Below are positions 1 through 9,996 of a stretch of DNA of 49,528 nt, piece after piece. Position numbers and translations under genes: made by a program. Position 1 is the first letter of the stretch; the number at the start of each line of letters is the position of its first letter. The stretch comes from Fibrobacter succinogenes (GTDB lineage Bacteria > Fibrobacterota > Fibrobacteria > Fibrobacterales > Fibrobacteraceae), in NCBI GenBank assembly GCA_902762795.1, contig CACWPM010000020.1:1-49528 (forward strand). Direction: 5' to 3'. The notes under the pieces were generated by a model that did not search any database, was not told the DNA's origin, and worked only from the letters and a program-made list of their open reading frames with translations.

Positions 1-1
1 C

Positions 2-265
2 TACGAGGTGCACTTTGTTGTGGACCGCACGGCTCCGGCGTTCACGCTGACTTCGGATGCGATGATGAACCCCGACAGCTCCATGTTCATTACCCGCTTC
101 AAGTGGGCGGGCAAGGATTCCGCGGACAAGGCGAACGGTTCCGACATCCGTGCGATGCGTTGGACGCTCGAAAAAGCATCGAGCGGTTCTGCGACATCCT
201 TTACAAAATATGCAGAGCTCCCGGCTCTTTACGACGTGGCCTCGAACGAGTTTGCCATCGCCTAG
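2..265 (+). CDS. 5' fragment of giant secreted protein, ends at in-frame TAG (partial at left edge)
   Basis: This reading frame is open from the left edge and stops at TAG (263-265). The same frame continues without shift after the stop (AIA-stop-DKVPQG), and the next usable ATG is at 296. The fragment carries the motif VDRTAP that recurs downstream as VDTAAP and VDRTAP, typical of repeated beta-sandwich (Ig-like) modules of surface proteins. It is therefore almost certainly part of the same gene as the 2979-residue frame that follows. The stop could be a true nonsense mutation, a sequencing error (one substitution from CAG, GAG, AAG or TAC/TAT), or a recoded site. I cannot tell which. Confidence 0.75.
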   Translation, partial: YEVHFVVDRTAPAFTLTSDAMMNPDSSMFITRFKWAGKDSADKANGSDIRAMRWTLEKASSGSATSFTKYAELPALYDVASNEFAIA

Positions 266-295
266 GACAAGGTTCCGCAGGGCAAGCGCGATTCC

Positions 296-3200
296 ATGGG
301 TAACGGTCTCTATCGCATTGCAGCTTACGCTGTTGATTATGCCGTCCCGAATTTCGATGCGTACAATGCTATGAACCGCCTTGTCGATAATATATTCTCG
401 AATCCGCTGGACACTGCAATTTGGAGCGCTATTGCGCCTTACTCATTGAACGACACGACAATTTATGTTGAGTTCCGTGTGGATACTGCCGCCCCGGTAT
501 TTACGTTCCGCGAGACAAGGGCAGTCACCGCCGCCGATACGGTGAATTACGGCACTTACGTAAACTTGTCCGGCAAGTACGATGCTCTCCGCAAAAACGC
601 CCCTGCACGCGATTCCAGTTGGACTTATGTTTCCAAGGACAGCTTATTGCAAATCGGCTACACGGTTAGGGATTCTCTAAATGGTCGCGATTCCGCAGCG
701 GTGACTATCGGCTGGAACTTTGTGCATCTCCCGGATACGAACGTCATCGATCGTGCTGGCGATTCTGTGTGGGTGTTCGACTCGCTGGGCGGCAGTACGT
801 CTGGCGCTTGGACAGAAATGGCGGGCCTCCGCATGGCCGATGGCGAATACAGCGTCCGTGCGATTCTCCGCGACGAGGCGAAGAATGTCCGCCATGACGC
901 AGTCCCGAAACGAGTCCGCGTGGACCGTACCGCTCCGCAGATTGTCGGGCTCACGAGCGACCATCTCGTGTATATGGCTACGGATGGCGATTTTTCCGCG
1001 ACAATCCTAGTTTCAGAACGTGGCGACGTGGGCGTGAACCGCTCCGGCATGCATTGCAGCTACCGCGTCCTCGGCGGAGCCGATACGTCTTGGCATGAAA
1101 TCCGTAAGGGCAATCGCAAGCTCCTTTCGTCTGACACGGTAACGTTCACCATTGACAAGTCCGCCGTCGATACATCCCGTGGTACCCGTTATCTTGAAGC
1201 CGCCTGCGTCGATGCTGCCGGAAACGTTTCCGTCCGCACGGACATTTTCCACGTAGGCGCACGCTTCCCTCAGATTACTTATCCTTTGCCGGATTCTATT
1301 CAGAGCAATCTGAAATTTATCCCCATCGTGGGTATCGCTCCCAAGATGAATTCCGTAGATTCGCTCTCGTCCGTCTATCGTCTCCGCTACCGCATCGATA
1401 ACGATACTACATGGAGAACTGACAAAGTGCGAGTTGTCGCCGCGAACCGTTCTGAAAATGTGGATTACATTTCCCGTATATCGCAAAGTACCGAAGGTGT
1501 CCTCGGCTATCTTGAAAATGACGGCTTTGGTGACGAGGCTAAAATGACGGTCGAACTCGCCATAGCCTCTTGCGAAACCTGCAATGACTGGGCCGCCGTC
1601 ACTACGAACTTTGTCGTAGTCCAGCTCGGTACAAATTACAGCAAGCCGACGGTTGAATTTGCGGTCACGCGCAACGGCGCTGATGTTGGGACATTCAAGA
1701 CTGGCGACGGTCCCGTGGATATCTCCGTCCGGCTCAAGAACAAGTTTAATGGCAACTACATGCTTCGCGTTTATGCCGAAGATTCTAAACATCGCGGCAT
1801 TTTCGACGCGTCGAGAGAAAAGGTCTTCTACAATCCCTACTATGGAACGCCCACAGCCGCTGCCGATACCGCAATCTGGTTCTATGAAATGAACGGCAAG
1901 TATTACCTCAAGTGGAATAATCTGGACAAGGTAAATCTCAAGGTCGGCTACAACTCCTCGAAGTTCGGCGAGACCTGCGTTGGTTCTGCCGGAAGCATGG
2001 ACGCCTCCGACTGCTCGGCGGATCGTTCCCTGGTCGACTTATCGTCCATTCTCGATGTGTCTAAAGCCTATCTGTCCGATTATCCCGAATGGATGCCGCC
2101 AGCGTATATCGATAGTACGATGACCATCACGAAAAATTCCGGCGAAGTCGTTTTGGAATCGTCCGAAGCCTTCCGAGTGTATGTGGAACGCAAGGATGCA
2201 ACGGATACCGCTGCCTTGAACATTCCTGTCTATTTCGGCGAAAGCACGAAGCCCGGCTTTTACTGGGTTGAACACGTGGATTCGCTTGTCTCGCCGCTCA
2301 TGACCGGCTGGACCGTGAATCCGAACGCGTACGGACTTGATTACCGCTGGGATGGCATCGCCACGTCGGGCGCGTATCCTTCCGGCGATATCACGTTGTA
2401 TGCCGAAGTGACCGAGAATATCTTGGATAATCCTTTCGTAAACGTCGTCACGAAAACGCTCAAGGTCGAGCAGAAAGAAGCGGAATTGGTTGTTCGTGAT
2501 ACATTGCCCGATTACATTGCTCTTAAGCTTGTCGATTCGAATAAGGTATCTTCTGTTGCCGTAGATTCTAATAAAGCTGCATATATGCGAGATTCCATGA
2601 AGGTGTATTTCGGACTAAAGAACGCTGATGCTCGTGTGAAAATTAGTGTACTTGATTCTAATAAGAAGCAGTTAAAAATCCTTCTGGATTCAACATTGAG
2701 AGCGCATATGGGAGATTCTGCCTATTCAGTGACTTGGGATGGGAAAGATTCTTTGGGGAATGTACAATCCGTGGGTGAGTATTATATCAAATTCGAGTCT
2801 CCTTCGAATACTTTTGTAACCAAGAATGTTTTGTTTAAAATGAAACTTAGAAATGGGATGCTTGATGAAACCCCTGTAAATCCGATGGATCCCGGTCAGT
2901 CCGGTTTTTATGTTGCCGAGGCGGAGAAAGTCGCCGATGATATCTATCGTTATGAACCGTTTGCAGATTATCTTGTCGATGTTCAAATGAAGGGATGGTA
3001 TTTACCGAATTCAAGGCGATATGACCGCTTTGACGTGATGGGAAATGTATCCGGTACACAAAATATTCTCGGTTTCCGCCCGGAACGCTTTAGCCTTGGA
3101 ATTAAGCGACACAGAGATACGCTGGATTTGTTTATTCTTGTTAGGGTAAAATTTCCGTATACGGTTGCGGTAACTGATTGTGCTGATCTCAGTGATATAT

Positions 3201-6200
3201 TGTGGCAAAAATGTACGTTTGAATACGGTTCTGTAGAAGATTTCGCTTTCTTCGAGAAAAGGTTTACAAAGGATTCATTGTCTATTGATTCAACGTTTGA
3301 TATTAATCTTGCGGGGCGGGGCATTTATAACTTTTATAATACAGACATAGATGTTGTTGCCTGTTCGAGAAAAAAATGGGCTTCTATTTTTAAGGGTGTT
3401 GGGAAAAAGGCTTCTGAAACGTTTGAAAATGCGATGAGAGAATGTGAGTGGAATATGCGAAATGTATTTGGAGGTCCCGATGGAAATCACAAGTTCCTCA
3501 GGGATCCTGGTGGCTGTGATGATAGTGTTGCTTTTGCTGTTGATTATTATAGAGCTGATTCTTTGGAAAATGAATGTGATCCTAGAGAAAAAGATGGTTA
3601 TCTTGAATCCGTGTGTGTGTATCCAAAGCCAGAAGATTCTGACGATAAATATAATCCGAATAGAAAGCTCTTTGATGTGGTTTTAATTCCGGATTCGACC
3701 GGGAAATTTTTTGGAAATTGCCAAAATGTAAATGGACACAAAACATTCGATAGATATTGGACTCGTCCATTTTTTAACTTGCGTTTAACTATCCCCGAAT
3801 CCTACTGGAACGCTCCCTTTGGCATGGATAACCTTGTCAACCGCACAATCCGTTTTGACCATACCAACCAGACCATTTTCAATGAAAAAGGTAAGGACGG
3901 CTATTGGAATTCCGTAGTGAAAGATGGAAATAATGGTAATCCTGTAAATTCAGGAGTGAAAAATTACTATGACGGTTCCGAATGGCGGTTTAATCCTGCT
4001 TATGGACTTATAACCCCATATGAAGTTCAGCGTTTGATATTCTTCCCTGTCGATGTATATTCTGATGGTTCTAACGTTTTCCGTTTCGATGATGAGGGAA
4101 TAGTTAAAGATACTGTTGCATTTGGGTATTCATCTAGCTTTGAATTGAAGTTCTATGGCCATGATACCACGACACACCATTTCGAGGCTAAAGTCATAGG
4201 AAACCTGGCGAATCCGCTGGACACATCGGGGTGCGTTGTAGATTCTACGAAATTTGTGATGCGGACGGGTGCCCAAAACCCCTGCCAAATCAGTGTGACA
4301 AGTATAGGTCAAAAAGTTAAGAAAACGCCAGTTTTCACGCATGGCAATGTGCATTTCTTTGTAGGCATGAATCGCTTGTGGAGCGAAGTCGATAACGGAC
4401 ACCGCACATCAATTTCTTATCCGGCTGATTTTGCCACGTGGAAAAGTGCTGTTAAAGATTTGTGTAAAGATACTCTGGGCTGGGCTTCGTATAAGCAAAT
4501 AGTCGAAGGAAAAGATTCTTGTTACAAGTATTACGGATCTGGTTCTAGAGTCCACTACTATTTCAACGACTATAGCGATAGCCTTTGGAAGATTCATTTC
4601 TTGACGGACTCTTCACATTATTTCAGAAACTATGTCAATTCTCCGGGTGAAGTCTTTTCGCCAAAATCGATGGATGACGTGCTTGCTGTTGTAAAAAAGG
4701 ATCTCAACGGTAAGGATTTTGTGCTGAGTTACTTCCTTAATCCTGATAGCAGTGTTCCGGGGCGTACAGAATCTGAACCAGGAAGATTCTTTATTCACAT
4801 AGGGTACCTTGACAGTATAAGGAAGGCGTATAACGGGTCGGGCGTAACCATAGCCGATATAAAAGTCGAAATGGGTAAGTTTGATAGCAGTGTAGTTTCT
4901 TTTGATAAGGATTCTATGAACTTGTATATAACTGCTGAGCCTTGGACGGAGCATGTTTTGTATCGCCGTACAATCGATACCTCGAAGGCTATCCTTGAAC
5001 GCCCAAATACAAGAATTCTCCCGTTGCGGGATATCTATACATTCCGCGTTGATCCTTTATCGAACAATTGCGACAAGTCGCTATATTGCAAGATTGATAC
5101 CGTTCCTGAATTGTTGCCCAATCCGTGGATAAAGAATGCCGTTGTCGATACGGCTAGGCTTCTGCAAATTGATTTGACTGAACATCCTGTTCTTGAAATT
5201 TCGGGAGGCCGCGATTCTTCGGATCGTATAATCAGTTTCAAGGATACTGTTGTTGCGCGCCCGCCGGAACTTGTTGAAATCAGGGGGAAAAATCTTACAC
5301 ATAATCAGGTCTATACGCTGTCATTTTTGAACGACTCGACGTATTACTTGATTAGCGATACGTTGAAGTACGATGCGAACTGTGAAAAATATCCTGATGG
5401 ATCTTGCCATCTGGCGTGGTTTAACGTAAACCGTTTGCAGGGACGCACTCAGTTCCTCCTGACATGGGGTGGCGACAGCCCGACCAACGCGATGCACTTC
5501 AACATGTACGTGGGATCGAATGTCGAGCAAAATAGGGCTGGCGTGGTGAAATCCATGTACGGCGAACTCTCGGTGACGTTCCCGCAAGGTTCCATTGAAA
5601 AGTCCGAAGATTTCACGGTGCGTACGGTGAACGTCCAGAAAGATTACGGCTTTAACGTGTTCAAGAACATGGCGCTTACGGGACCTGTGATGGAAGTGTT
5701 GCCTTCGATGACTTTCAAGGATACGACAAAGCTACCGCGCATACAGATGAAGATATCCCGTCAGCAAATGGAAAACATGAATGTGACGCCGCAGACGTTG
5801 CGTTTGTACAAAGTCGATTTTGACAAGGCTGAATTTGTTCCGCTCGAAAATGCTTTATACGGGTTCCTCCATGCGGATGGTTCTGCGGTTATGAATGGAA
5901 CCGATACGCTGATGTGTCGCAGCGGTGACTATGGCGATGCTCGTTGCGCAGGCAAGAATTTTAGTTGGGATTACGTCCTGATTTCTGCCGAGACGCGTAC
6001 ATTCTCCGTGTTTGTCGCAATGGATTCACTTGCCGCCTCGATGCAGCGAACAGGTCTTGAAGTTTTGCCAACCATTGCCAAGGTGCCGGAACGCGAAGTC
6101 CGTGTCTATGGAATTGGAGATTTTAACTTGTATGTGGATGACGATTCGCTCTGGAACGACGAGGGCGACTTGACTCCGATGGTTCCGCTGGCGTTTACGC

Positions 6201-9200
6201 TGGATTCGAATGGTTCGGCTCATGTGACGCTTCCGGTGCGTGCCTCTGGAATTGATACAAATTATGTTTTCGCATTTGCGAAGGTGGATTCTGTTGAAAT
6301 GTTTGCGCCCGAGGTTGCTAGGGCGTTGACTGTGCCCGCTGTGTTCACATGCCATGTGCCATCGGATTCACTCTGGATGGGTATAGACAATGGCTACCTC
6401 GCTTATGGAGCCTCGTGCAGCCATCCGGGTTACGGGACGCTCTTGTTGTACAAGGAAAGTTCGTTGATTGCCGAAATCCGTGGCGAAATCCCTGACACGA
6501 TTAGGTTCGATGGCAAGAAGCGTGTCGGTGGTTCCGTGGTGGGAACTATTCCGCAGGGCCGTTATGAAACCCGCTATATCGGTGTTTCGGCATTGGATGA
6601 AGATGTTCAGCTAGCCGGACCTTCCGTGCGTACAGATGCTGCTCGCCCTGTTATCAGCTCGTTTGAAATTTCTGAGCGTGCTGATGTTCTTGACCGCATC
6701 TTTACTGTGAGAGCGAATGTTCGAGATCTGGAATCCGGTGTCGCTCGCGTCTCGGTTTCCGCAACGCTCGGAAATGCGTTAATCAGGAATGCGCCGCTTT
6801 TGCCGACGCAGTTGGTTCCGGATTCTTCGGGAAATGTTTCTGTTGAAATCCGCTTGACCCGCCAAGAGCTTTCTCTGTGCAACGGCTGCAAACTTTCACT
6901 TGAAATGCGTGCCGAAGATTTCGGGCATAATCATACCGAGAAGAGTTATCAGTCTGGATCGCTTCTCCCGTATCCGCAGGGCATTGTGCTATGGTATCCG
7001 TCACGCGAAGGAACGGGTACGGTTGCGTATGAGTATGTTGCCAATATTCATAATTTGAACTTGAAGCCCATTGCGTCTCCGTGGCTGAGTGATGAAGGCA
7101 TTTACCTCTCGAATCCGGATGATTATGCGGTTGGAAACGGTCTTGTGTCTTTCAATATGTTGAACGAATATTCCTTTGAAGCAAGGATTAAGAACGGTAA
7201 CGCGAATAAGTCCGGCTGGTTCAGGGTACTTGGTTTTAATAGCGATGACGGGTTTGATATGGAATTACGAGTGCAAGGGCGCAAATTGCAGTTCTCCGAT
7301 GGCTTGAATGTCTGGGAAACGGCGAAAGACGTTCTGCCTCCAGAAAAGGAGTGGGCGCATGTAGTGGTGACGGTGGATTCTACAAAAGTCCGTTTCTACG
7401 TCAATGGGGAACTTGTATCCGATTTGATTTCCGTGCCGTTTGTACGTGATATTGAAGGCGGATTCTCTATCGGTGCCAACAATAGCAACTCGTTTGTCGG
7501 AAATGTTGCCGACATAAGAATGTATAGGAAGGCTCTTTCTAGCGAGGAAGTGTTCGCTTTGTCGCAGCCGGTGTCTGATGTAGAAGAAATCGTTGAAATT
7601 GTCACAGTCCCCATGGTTACCGTTGATGGCGGCGATGGTTTTGAACCGGAGTTTTCTTGTTCCGTGGCGGGTAACCGTTACTTTGAGGCTTCGCGTGGTG
7701 GAGCAAAGCTGACGATGGATGTTTTGGTAGAAAAGGCGGGTACTTACAAGGTAATGATGTATGTGCGCTCGGCGAGGCTTTCGTCTGCCAATGTTGCGGT
7801 ATTGCCTTCGTCTGAAATGCGCTATACGGGGTCTGTGCAGCTTTCCCCTGTTTGGCGAACGGCTTCTGTTCCGGAAATTTCCATGAACCTCTCTGCCGGA
7901 TTGCATACGGTAACGCTCGAAGCCCCCGAAGGTTTACAGATTGCCGGCTTCGCTCTTGTTACGGATAACGTTCCTGCATCTTCTATTGCCTGGAATTCGG
8001 GAATGGAAAATTCCGAAAGGACGGTCAAGACGTTTGTCCGTTATGAAGGTTTTGCAGACAAGAAAGTATTGCAACCGCGTGTTCGCCTGAAAAATATTTC
8101 GAACTCCCAAATAAAAGGCTATTCTGTCCGCTATTATTTCCGAGGCGAAGAAGCTTCGATGGCTCGCGTACACCCGTACTATCCGCATGATACGATTGGA
8201 CTTGCGGTGCATTCTGAAAGTGCTCGCACAGGGTATGTCGAGTGGGCGTTTCGTGACGGGAAAATTCCTGCTGGCGGAACGGTCTTCAATGGCGATGGTC
8301 CGCATTTCGGTGTGCATTACGAAGATTGGGCTCAGTGGAATCCTTACGATGATCCGTCCTTTGTCGAAAATGCTGCAACGAGTTTTGTCGAGGATAACGG
8401 GATTATCGTTCTCGATGCGGACAAGCGCTTGATTGGCGGATCGTGTGTCGAGATGGAAGATTCTATTTCGGCCGAAGTCAAGGCGCGTGTCTATGCTGTT
8501 GAAACACGCAATGATAACATGGCGAGCGAAATCCAGATGAAGGTCGAAAATGTGGGTAACATAACGTTGAAAAATTACGATGTCCGCTATTACTTTTTCC
8601 TTGAAGGTGGGCTTGCTCCAGAGTTCAATGCGTATAATTTGCCAGATGGCGTAACGGCTGCGATTGAAAATATCGGCGATGGACGCTGGCAAGTTTCGTT
8701 GCATGCTTCGAAACCGCTTGTTGCGGGAGGTTCCTGGAAGAACCTTGCTCATTTTGTGCTCCATTGCGAAAACTGGAACGATATCTGGAACGCATCCGAT
8801 GATCCGAGCCGCTTTGGGCTAGGACGGAGCATGGTCGAAGCTGTGGGCGTAAATGTGTTCGATTCCTTGGGTAACCGCATCTACGGTAATGAGCCTGTTT
8901 GGCCCGAAATTATTAGGGCGATACCGCCTTCTTGTGACGGATGTTCATCGAATCCAATTTCTGTCCCGGATATTGGACTTGAGCCGAAAAAAGACAGAAT
9001 TCCTGTCCACCGGACGGATGACGGTCTTGTGATTGAAATGGCGCAATACACCAATATCTCACTTTCGCTGGTGAACGTGAACGGCATCCCGGTCAAGAGC
9101 CTGTATTCGGGAACTCTCGCTCCAGGGCAACAGTTTGTCCGTGTTGATTGGAGCGGCATTGACTTGAACAAAACATATCTCATGCTTCGTGTGAATGGAT

Positions 9201-9235
9201 CTATCAAATCAACAAAACTCTTGTCGTTACTTTAA
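296..9235 (+). CDS. Giant multidomain secreted protein with Ig-like, LamG and CBM-like modules and a type IX-type sorting tail
   Basis: A 2979-residue frame, in frame with the fragment before the TAG at 263-265, so the true start is probably left of the window and ATG 296 is only the first ATG after the stop. Visible parts: Ig-like repeats near the front (VDTAAPVF, VDRTAPQI); a FlgD-like Ig region around residues 770-845 (VTWDGKDSLGN); a LamG/concanavalin-like domain around 2230-2420 (ending FVGNVADIRMYRKAL); a CBM6-like sandwich around 2445-2560; two consecutive modules around 2565-2720 and 2740-2866 that resemble CBM3 (VRYYF, WNPYDDPS, WNASDDPS); and a C-terminal domain of about 65 residues ending STKLLSLL, like the type A sorting domain of type IX secretion. 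Role inferred: cell-surface or secreted adhesin binding plant polysaccharide. No catalytic domain was recognised. A short intergenic stretch separates it from the next gene on the same strand. Confidence 0.85.
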   Translation: MGNGLYRIAAYAVDYAVPNFDAYNAMNRLVDNIFSNPLDTAIWSAIAPYSLNDTTIYVEFRVDTAAPVFTFRETRAVTAADTVNYGTYVNLSGKYDALRKNAPARDSSWTYVSKDSLLQIGYTVRDSLNGRDSAAVTIGWNFVHLPDTNVIDRAGDSVWVFDSLGGSTSGAWTEMAGLRMADGEYSVRAILRDEAKNVRHDAVPKRVRVDRTAPQIVGLTSDHLVYMATDGDFSATILVSERGDVGVNRSGMHCSYRVLGGADTSWHEIRKGNRKLLSSDTVTFTIDKSAVDTSRGTRYLEAACVDAAGNVSVRTDIFHVGARFPQITYPLPDSIQSNLKFIPIVGIAPKMNSVDSLSSVYRLRYRIDNDTTWRTDKVRVVAANRSENVDYISRISQSTEGVLGYLENDGFGDEAKMTVELAIASCETCNDWAAVTTNFVVVQLGTNYSKPTVEFAVTRNGADVGTFKTGDGPVDISVRLKNKFNGNYMLRVYAEDSKHRGIFDASREKVFYNPYYGTPTAAADTAIWFYEMNGKYYLKWNNLDKVNLKVGYNSSKFGETCVGSAGSMDASDCSADRSLVDLSSILDVSKAYLSDYPEWMPPAYIDSTMTITKNSGEVVLESSEAFRVYVERKDATDTAALNIPVYFGESTKPGFYWVEHVDSLVSPLMTGWTVNPNAYGLDYRWDGIATSGAYPSGDITLYAEVTENILDNPFVNVVTKTLKVEQKEAELVVRDTLPDYIALKLVDSNKVSSVAVDSNKAAYMRDSMKVYFGLKNADARVKISVLDSNKKQLKILLDSTLRAHMGDSAYSVTWDGKDSLGNVQSVGEYYIKFESPSNTFVTKNVLFKMKLRNGMLDETPVNPMDPGQSGFYVAEAEKVADDIYRYEPFADYLVDVQMKGWYLPNSRRYDRFDVMGNVSGTQNILGFRPERFSLGIKRHRDTLDLFILVRVKFPYTVAVTDCADLSDILWQKCTFEYGSVEDFAFFEKRFTKDSLSIDSTFDINLAGRGIYNFYNTDIDVVACSRKKWASIFKGVGKKASETFENAMRECEWNMRNVFGGPDGNHKFLRDPGGCDDSVAFAVDYYRADSLENECDPREKDGYLESVCVYPKPEDSDDKYNPNRKLFDVVLIPDSTGKFFGNCQNVNGHKTFDRYWTRPFFNLRLTIPESYWNAPFGMDNLVNRTIRFDHTNQTIFNEKGKDGYWNSVVKDGNNGNPVNSGVKNYYDGSEWRFNPAYGLITPYEVQRLIFFPVDVYSDGSNVFRFDDEGIVKDTVAFGYSSSFELKFYGHDTTTHHFEAKVIGNLANPLDTSGCVVDSTKFVMRTGAQNPCQISVTSIGQKVKKTPVFTHGNVHFFVGMNRLWSEVDNGHRTSISYPADFATWKSAVKDLCKDTLGWASYKQIVEGKDSCYKYYGSGSRVHYYFNDYSDSLWKIHFLTDSSHYFRNYVNSPGEVFSPKSMDDVLAVVKKDLNGKDFVLSYFLNPDSSVPGRTESEPGRFFIHIGYLDSIRKAYNGSGVTIADIKVEMGKFDSSVVSFDKDSMNLYITAEPWTEHVLYRRTIDTSKAILERPNTRILPLRDIYTFRVDPLSNNCDKSLYCKIDTVPELLPNPWIKNAVVDTARLLQIDLTEHPVLEISGGRDSSDRIISFKDTVVARPPELVEIRGKNLTHNQVYTLSFLNDSTYYLISDTLKYDANCEKYPDGSCHLAWFNVNRLQGRTQFLLTWGGDSPTNAMHFNMYVGSNVEQNRAGVVKSMYGELSVTFPQGSIEKSEDFTVRTVNVQKDYGFNVFKNMALTGPVMEVLPSMTFKDTTKLPRIQMKISRQQMENMNVTPQTLRLYKVDFDKAEFVPLENALYGFLHADGSAVMNGTDTLMCRSGDYGDARCAGKNFSWDYVLISAETRTFSVFVAMDSLAASMQRTGLEVLPTIAKVPEREVRVYGIGDFNLYVDDDSLWNDEGDLTPMVPLAFTLDSNGSAHVTLPVRASGIDTNYVFAFAKVDSVEMFAPEVARALTVPAVFTCHVPSDSLWMGIDNGYLAYGASCSHPGYGTLLLYKESSLIAEIRGEIPDTIRFDGKKRVGGSVVGTIPQGRYETRYIGVSALDEDVQLAGPSVRTDAARPVISSFEISERADVLDRIFTVRANVRDLESGVARVSVSATLGNALIRNAPLLPTQLVPDSSGNVSVEIRLTRQELSLCNGCKLSLEMRAEDFGHNHTEKSYQSGSLLPYPQGIVLWYPSREGTGTVAYEYVANIHNLNLKPIASPWLSDEGIYLSNPDDYAVGNGLVSFNMLNEYSFEARIKNGNANKSGWFRVLGFNSDDGFDMELRVQGRKLQFSDGLNVWETAKDVLPPEKEWAHVVVTVDSTKVRFYVNGELVSDLISVPFVRDIEGGFSIGANNSNSFVGNVADIRMYRKALSSEEVFALSQPVSDVEEIVEIVTVPMVTVDGGDGFEPEFSCSVAGNRYFEASRGGAKLTMDVLVEKAGTYKVMMYVRSARLSSANVAVLPSSEMRYTGSVQLSPVWRTASVPEISMNLSAGLHTVTLEAPEGLQIAGFALVTDNVPASSIAWNSGMENSERTVKTFVRYEGFADKKVLQPRVRLKNISNSQIKGYSVRYYFRGEEASMARVHPYYPHDTIGLAVHSESARTGYVEWAFRDGKIPAGGTVFNGDGPHFGVHYEDWAQWNPYDDPSFVENAATSFVEDNGIIVLDADKRLIGGSCVEMEDSISAEVKARVYAVETRNDNMASEIQMKVENVGNITLKNYDVRYYFFLEGGLAPEFNAYNLPDGVTAAIENIGDGRWQVSLHASKPLVAGGSWKNLAHFVLHCENWNDIWNASDDPSRFGLGRSMVEAVGVNVFDSLGNRIYGNEPVWPEIIRAIPPSCDGCSSNPISVPDIGLEPKKDRIPVHRTDDGLVIEMAQYTNISLSLVNVNGIPVKSLYSGTLAPGQQFVRVDWSGIDLNKTYLMLRVNGSIKSTKLLSLL

Positions 9236-9246
9236 ACAAGGAACTT

Positions 9247-9915
9247 ATGATGAATAAACTTGTAAAGATTGTTTTTGTCGCGTTGTCTTTAGGTTCATCC
9301 GCTTTTGCGCTGGATGCAAATACTGTTTTCAATAACCAGAAAAAATCGGCATTTCCTGACACATGCGAAATGCAGTTGAAAACGACCGTCGCTTTGCCGG
9401 GGATGGCATCGCAGACTGTAAACACTTCTGTTATCAATGCAGGGCCAGACAAGTCTATAACGACTATCGAATCCAGCATGATGCGTATGAAGATGATTCA
9501 GAACAACGGTCGTATGAAGGTAATCGATTTGAAGTCTGGGCAGACGCTCCCGGCGCAGAACGTGCCGAAGCAGAACCCAGCCGATATTGCTAGCCAGATG
9601 GGCGAACCTTCGGATTACAAGGCGCCGGTTAAGTCTGGTAACCTTTGGAAATTGGTTCCCAAGGATGCTTCTAGGCCAACGCTGTTCTATTCGGATAAAG
9701 TCAAGCGCGTTGTCAAGATGAACACGGTCGTGAACGGCTCCGCTGCCGAGATTGCGATGGAATACTGCGACAATTCTTGCCCTCTGCCGGGAACGCTCAA
9801 GAAGACAGAAATTGTCACCGTGATGCAGGGCGGTGAAAAAAGCTCCGTTGTCGTAGAGGTGGTTTCTGCCAAGGCGCGGCATATCTTGCCCGCAAAGATG
9901 TTCAATATCGAGTGA
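9247..9915 (+). CDS. Exported protein, possibly LolA-like fold
   Basis: 222 residues with a clear signal peptide (MMNKLVKIVFVALSLG, cleavage after SAFA). A Shine-Dalgarno-like AAGGAA lies just upstream of the paired ATGs at 9247 and 9250; either may be used. The mature part is rich in beta-strand-like stretches with MKMIQNNGRMKVIDLKSG and a pair of cysteines (CDNSC), and its pattern recalls the outer-membrane-lipoprotein sorting/DUF4412-type folds; that is only a fold-level guess. It lies 11 bases after the giant protein stop, so the two may be co-transcribed. No function is claimed. Confidence 0.8.
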   Translation: MMNKLVKIVFVALSLGSSAFALDANTVFNNQKKSAFPDTCEMQLKTTVALPGMASQTVNTSVINAGPDKSITTIESSMMRMKMIQNNGRMKVIDLKSGQTLPAQNVPKQNPADIASQMGEPSDYKAPVKSGNLWKLVPKDASRPTLFYSDKVKRVVKMNTVVNGSAAEIAMEYCDNSCPLPGTLKKTEIVTVMQGGEKSSVVVEVVSAKARHILPAKMFNIE

Positions 9916-9941
9916 TTTCGTAAGGGAAAAGCCGTTGATTC

Positions 9942-9970
9942 AAAAAAGGACTCGCCGGATGGCGAGTCCT
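9942..9970 (-). terminator. Rho-independent terminator of the first esterase gene
   Basis: A perfect 10-bp inverted repeat AGGACTCGCC / GGCGAGTCCT (9947-9956 and 9961-9970) with a 4-base loop. On the minus strand it is followed by six T (plus-strand A run 9942-9947), and it lies just past the stop of the minus-strand esterase. There is no T run on the plus side. Confidence 0.88.
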
Positions 9971-9996
9971 TGATGTTGGTGGTGTATAGGAAAATT

